From CBDCVN01 sp965223585 (GTDB lineage: Bacteria; Deinococcota; Deinococci; Deinococcales; Trueperaceae), in NCBI GenBank assembly GCA_965223585.1, contig CBDCWW010000020.1:1-64000 (forward strand): a stretch of DNA of 64,000 bases. The letters are read 5' to 3'. Position 1 is the first letter of the stretch. Each line of letters opens with the position of its first letter. The notes under the pieces are model-generated. The model searched no databases, had not been told where the DNA came from, and saw only the letters and a program-made list of their open reading frames with translations. The translations under genes were made by a program, and so were the position numbers. This document shows positions 60,953 through 64,000 of the stretch, piece after piece.

Positions 60953-61811
60953 TTGCGTTACTGAAATTATTTGGGAATAATCATTAAGCTTGTACAAAAG
61001 TAGTCTCCATTTCCTGTTGATGCTGATTTAATAATGCAGTGTTATATATTTTACTTTATGGTTGTTTTATTATATAACACCGCAGTCATGAATTTGTTAT
61101 TTTAGGTAACAGATTTCCACATAAAATCAGCTTTACAACATTATAATTAACATGAGTAATATGTTGCTCAATATATAGCTTTTTAAAACTTACATTCTGC
61201 CTATTCAAAACACTAAAAACTATAGCAACAAAACCTTAAAACCCAGCTAGAACCTTGTTAAATCCCGCAATGAGGTTAAAGTTAATTTATCGTTAATTAA
61301 TCATTCCCAAAGAGAAGATGAAGGCTTGAGCACCAAATCATAAAAAATTATCCTGCCTGCTTAAAACACTCGCTTTAGCCATCCTTCGCTTTGCTTCCTT
61401 CACTGTGTTCAAGGACAAGCTAGGACAGGTGTGAATGAATTTTAAGACTCAGGTCGAACGAAGTTGAAGACAATTTTCGTCTGCGACCTGAGTCAGAGAA
61501 AAATTTAATCTTTGTCATGAAATAACACTTCCTAAAGCACTATAGTTAGAGATAACGCAGCACAAGTTGCATTGTGATCTTTAAAAGTTAAGATATTGAG
61601 TTTTACAGCCGAATCGTGCTGTATGTAAAATCTTAAGCGTAGTGTCACCAGCGATAGCCAAGCTGGTTACCACTCGGATTCAAGGAACTGGAGCCGAGTA
61701 TAAATAAATCCCTTTGGAGCTGTTGGCCTCTGGGTCTAGACAAGCTTGCTTGTTTGGATTTAAGCTAGAGCTATGAATTAGGGAAGCCCACGAATAAATT
61801 CGAGGGGTCGT
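60953..61811. other. 860-bp gene-free region with repeat DNA, a hairpin and a possible RNA
   Basis: 61,376-61,430 carries CCTTCGCTTTGCTTCC and GACAAGCTAGGACAGG, resembling the flanks of the group II intron at 15,282. A long hairpin follows: GACTCAGGTCG (61446-61456) with CGACCTGAGTC (61484-61494). The stretch 61,540-61,805 is a candidate structured RNA, listed separately. The AT-rich part before 61,320 shows nothing I can name. Confidence 0.4.
61540..61805. ncRNA. Candidate structured RNA next to mnmE
   Basis: Several stems occur close together: ACCAGC with GCTGGT inside AGTG-CACT, CTCGG with CCGAG, TCTAG with CTAGA enclosing ACAAGC-TT-GCTTGT, and CGAA-TAAA-TTCG. The base composition is more GC-rich than other intergenic DNA here. 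It lacks the marks of tRNA, tmRNA, SRP RNA or RNase P that I know. Strand is not decided. Confidence 0.25.
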
Positions 61812-63143
61812 TCACTTACCCACACAAAAATTAGCAAAGATATGTGCTAAGGCTTCCTCTGCAACCTCTCCCCTGCCAGTCAACTCTGCTAAGCTGTGTA
61901 AGGCTTCCTCTAAATCTAGAGCAGCTAAATCGTCAGGGGCATTCATAGCGCGGTTAACTTGTTCTTTAAGGCGAGTTAACAACTCAGTATGACGTTCATT
62001 TGTTATCCAGAGTTCACTGCTAACCCCACCTAAAAGCTTTTTGCCAATAGCTTCCCTAAGCTCTTCCAAGCCTACTTTTGTTTTGGCAGATACTCTTAAA
62101 AGGGGCAAGCTTGGTTCTTGCCAAAGCTGCTCTAAATCACATTTACTAGCCATAAAAAGGCTGCGATCAGCATCTAAATTATCTATCAGCTCAAAATCTT
62201 CTTTGCTAAGAGGTTGATTTACATCTAAAAGTAACAAACTTAAGTCTGCGTTGGCAGCTATCTCTCTAGCTGCAATTACCCCTGAAGCTTCAATATCATC
62301 TTTGGTGTTGCGAATGCCAGCGGTATCAATGGCAATGATAGGTACACCGCCTATTTCAAGAGGTGCCTCGAGATAATCTCGAGTAGTACCGGGAATATTA
62401 CTGACTATTGAACGCTTATACCCCAGTAAAGCATTTAGTAAACTAGATTTACCTGCATTGGGTTTACCAATAAGGGCTACCCTAGCTCCTTCTTGAATTG
62501 TCTTGCCTGCTTTGGCAGTACTTAGTAGTTTTTGTATTTGCTCGAGTACCTTCTGCAAAGGTTGTATAAAATCACTTTCAGGCACACCTTCCTCAGGGTA
62601 ATCAACAACTGCTTGAATGTTGCCGTAAACTTTTGTAATCTCACTTTGAATAAGGTCAAACTCTTTAGTTAACGCTTTATTCAAACCTAAAGCAGCATTT
62701 CTTCTAGCGCTATCACTTTGGGCATTTATTAAGCTAAGGACTGACTCTGCTTGCAGTAAATCTATCTGACCATTCAGGTAAGCTCTTAAAGTAAACTCTC
62801 CCGGCTTAGCCAGTCGTGCACCATGTTTTAGGCACAATTCTAAAACTTTACGTAAAACCGCTGTGCCACCATGAGTTTGAAATTCCACCATATCTTGGAC
62901 AGTGTATGAGTTAGGAGCACGGAAGGTGAGTAGTAAAGCTTCATCGACTAGTTCAACATCATCATAGATTTGGCCAAAAGTCACGCGCCTAGCGGGTATT
63001 TGACACACTTTCTTGCCCGACTTAGCAACAAAGATTTTATTTGCTACAGCAAAGCTTTTGTCACCCGAAAGCCTAACAATGCCTATTGCTCCCACACCGG
63101 GGGCAGTAGCAATGGCAGCAATTGTATGACTTAGATCTATCAT
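61812..63143 (-). CDS. mnmE: tRNA modification GTPase MnmE (TrmE)
   Basis: 443 residues. The N-terminal tetrahydrofolate-binding domain has the standard opening IAAIATAPGVGAIGIVRLSG and EFTLRAYLNGQIDLLQAE. The inserted G domain has P-loop GKPNAGKSSLLNALL, G2/G3 IPGTTRDYLE and DTAGI, and the conserved C-terminal end is FCVGK (C-x-G-K, the tRNA-modification cysteine). With MnmG it makes cmnm5/nm5-type modifications at the wobble uridine of certain tRNAs. CTCGAG occurs three times (62367, 62378, 62541). Confidence 0.96.
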   Translation of the reverse strand: MIDLSHTIAAIATAPGVGAIGIVRLSGDKSFAVANKIFVAKSGKKVCQIPARRVTFGQIYDDVELVDEALLLTFRAPNSYTVQDMVEFQTHGGTAVLRKVLELCLKHGARLAKPGEFTLRAYLNGQIDLLQAESVLSLINAQSDSARRNAALGLNKALTKEFDLIQSEITKVYGNIQAVVDYPEEGVPESDFIQPLQKVLEQIQKLLSTAKAGKTIQEGARVALIGKPNAGKSSLLNALLGYKRSIVSNIPGTTRDYLEAPLEIGGVPIIAIDTAGIRNTKDDIEASGVIAAREIAANADLSLLLLDVNQPLSKEDFELIDNLDADRSLFMASKCDLEQLWQEPSLPLLRVSAKTKVGLEELREAIGKKLLGGVSSELWITNERHTELLTRLKEQVNRAMNAPDDLAALDLEEALHSLAELTGRGEVAEEALAHIFANFCVGK

Positions 63144-63203
63144 AAGTAAAGGTGTAAGGGACCTTCGTTTTGCTGCTCATGATTCAGACATAGCAGTGTG
63201 AGG

Positions 63204-64000
63204 TGAACCCAATTGATCGGACAAAAAATTAAGGTTAATTAAGACCTACTAAAATAATAACAAACTGAGATTACATTGTTTGTAAGCTCGATAACAGTTT
63301 GCTCTGTTGTTATTGGCTTAGTTTTTCCTTTCTGTAAACTAACTCAGGTGTTTTGTACTGCAATGATTGATGTGGACGTTCACTATTATAAAATTGCAAG
63401 TACTTTCCTATTTCTTCCCTTCCTTGCTCAATATTTTTGTACTCCTTAAGGTATACCTCTTCATATTTTACAGTTCTCCACAACCTTTCTGTAAATATAT
63501 TATCCATGTATGAACCTCTTCCATCCATGCTGATTGCTATTTCATTTGCCTTCAATATATCTGTAAACTCATAACTCGTGTACTGACTACCTTGATCTGT
63601 ATTGAATATCTCTGGCTTCTCTCCTTCCAATGCCTCTTCTAATGCTTCTATACAGAACGTTGCTTTCATGTTACTTGAAACTTCCCATGAGACTACATAA
63701 CGGCTATACCAATCCATTACTACTACCAGATAGCAATACCCTCCTTGTAAACGTATATAGGTGATATCACTAGCCCATACCTGATTTGGTTTGTTTATGA
63801 TTTTGTTTTTCAGAAGGTATGGGTAAATTTTGTGTCCTTCCTTTGGTTTACTTAATTTGGGCTTGGCATAAATTGCTTGCAAACCCATCAGGCACATCAA
63901 ACGATATACTCTTTTGTGATTGACTTTATAGCTTTCTCCATTGAGCATTGCTGTTATCTTACGATAGCCTAGAAAAGGATGATCTGTATATAACTCATCT
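63204..64000. mobile_element. IS3-family element, right-hand part (runs off the window)
   Basis: One end lies near 63204-63224 (TGAACCCAATTGATCGGACA), and the transposase gene extends past the window edge. The terminal CCCAATTGATCGGACAA has an exact inverted match at 5055-5071. The true length and other end are not visible. Confidence 0.75.
63310..64000 (-). CDS. IS3-family transposase OrfB (IS150/IS3-like), partial
   Basis: About 229 residues are visible. The frame is open from the window edge (LYTDHPFLGYRKITAML is the usual HTH_21-type start), so the ATG at 63948 is internal. An rve integrase core follows: first Asp in QVWASDITYIRL, second in IFNTDQGSQYTS, Glu in GSYMDNIFTERLWRTVKYEEVY, ending PHQSLQYKTPELVY. 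All three catalytic residues are present. OrfA lies outside the window. Confidence 0.92.
   Translation of the reverse strand, partial: DELYTDHPFLGYRKITAMLNGESYKVNHKRVYRLMCLMGLQAIYAKPKLSKPKEGHKIYPYLLKNKIINKPNQVWASDITYIRLQGGYCYLVVVMDWYSRYVVSWEVSSNMKATFCIEALEEALEGEKPEIFNTDQGSQYTSYEFTDILKANEIAISMDGRGSYMDNIFTERLWRTVKYEEVYLKEYKNIEQGREEIGKYLQFYNSERPHQSLQYKTPELVYRKEKLSQ

Noticed and set aside
61540..61805. tmRNA, SRP RNA or RNase P RNA
   Set aside because: I looked for the tRNA-like end of tmRNA, the GGAAGCAGC-type SRP loop and the RNase P core and found none, so only a generic structured RNA is offered.

Overview
The window is AT-rich bacterial DNA from an organism I cannot place with certainty. 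It has a CarD/CdnL-type regulator, two large SARP-like activators (winged helix, BTAD, P-loop ATPase, TPR), lipoproteins with FG-GAP and ELWxxDGT repeats, separately encoded ureA/ureB/ureC, a GluQRS-like synthetase, mnmE and nuoJK. That mixture would suit a low-GC member of Deinococcota or Chloroflexota; this is inference. The palindrome CTCGAG occurs about 48 times by eye and is nearly absent from the blocks that look mobile or recently acquired.

Layout. 1-5,100 is accessory DNA: a serine recombinase cut by the window edge, a DUF1778/GNAT toxin-antitoxin pair, an FG-GAP lipoprotein and a HigBA-like pair. 5,110-9,600 is a tightly coupled four-gene operon (LCM-type O-methyltransferase, di-iron fatty acid hydroxylase/sterol desaturase, GH3-type acyl-adenylating enzyme, enolase-superfamily epimerase/cycloisomerase) that looks like an uncharacterised small-molecule pathway. 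10,295-14,955 holds a tail-collar protein, a cyanovirin-N remnant, a frameshifted SARP-like regulator and an exported repeat protein. 15,282-15,984 is an ORF-less group II intron. 16,335-23,339 is a complete urease locus with a urea transporter, in two minus-strand blocks (ureFG, then ureD-A-B-C-E-transporter). 23,579-24,171 is a BrnTA pair.

24,467-28,790 encodes a Zn/Mn-type ABC importer whose binding-protein gene is separated from its ATPase and permease genes by a CHAT protease gene carrying an in-frame stop. 28,828-31,355 has a short acetyltransferase, an MFS transporter and a DUF4231 gene broken by a 161-bp MITE. 31,594-37,757 holds an FtsX-like permease followed by three genes that each carry a TIR-like or deoxyribosyltransferase-like fold, including a TIR-WD40 protein with 14 WD40 repeats; this is a candidate defence or signalling island. 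Sugar-uptake genes follow, then an intact IS630 element (40,438-41,588).

From 41,800 to 51,030 a segment has been duplicated: repeat DNA plus an ELWxxDGT lipoprotein gene. The two copies flank an intact SARP-like regulator, and the second copy carries another group II intron, equal in length (703 nt) to the first. 51,104-55,240 has an exported protein, a LolCD/MacB-like ABC pair and a GluQRS-like enzyme. 55,436-57,229 encodes a cytochrome P460-like protein in which Glu/Ala repeats sit both before and inside the domain. The window ends with CarD, an isolated nuoJK pair, a secreted triple-repeat protein, a possibly structured RNA region, mnmE and an IS3-family element running off the edge.
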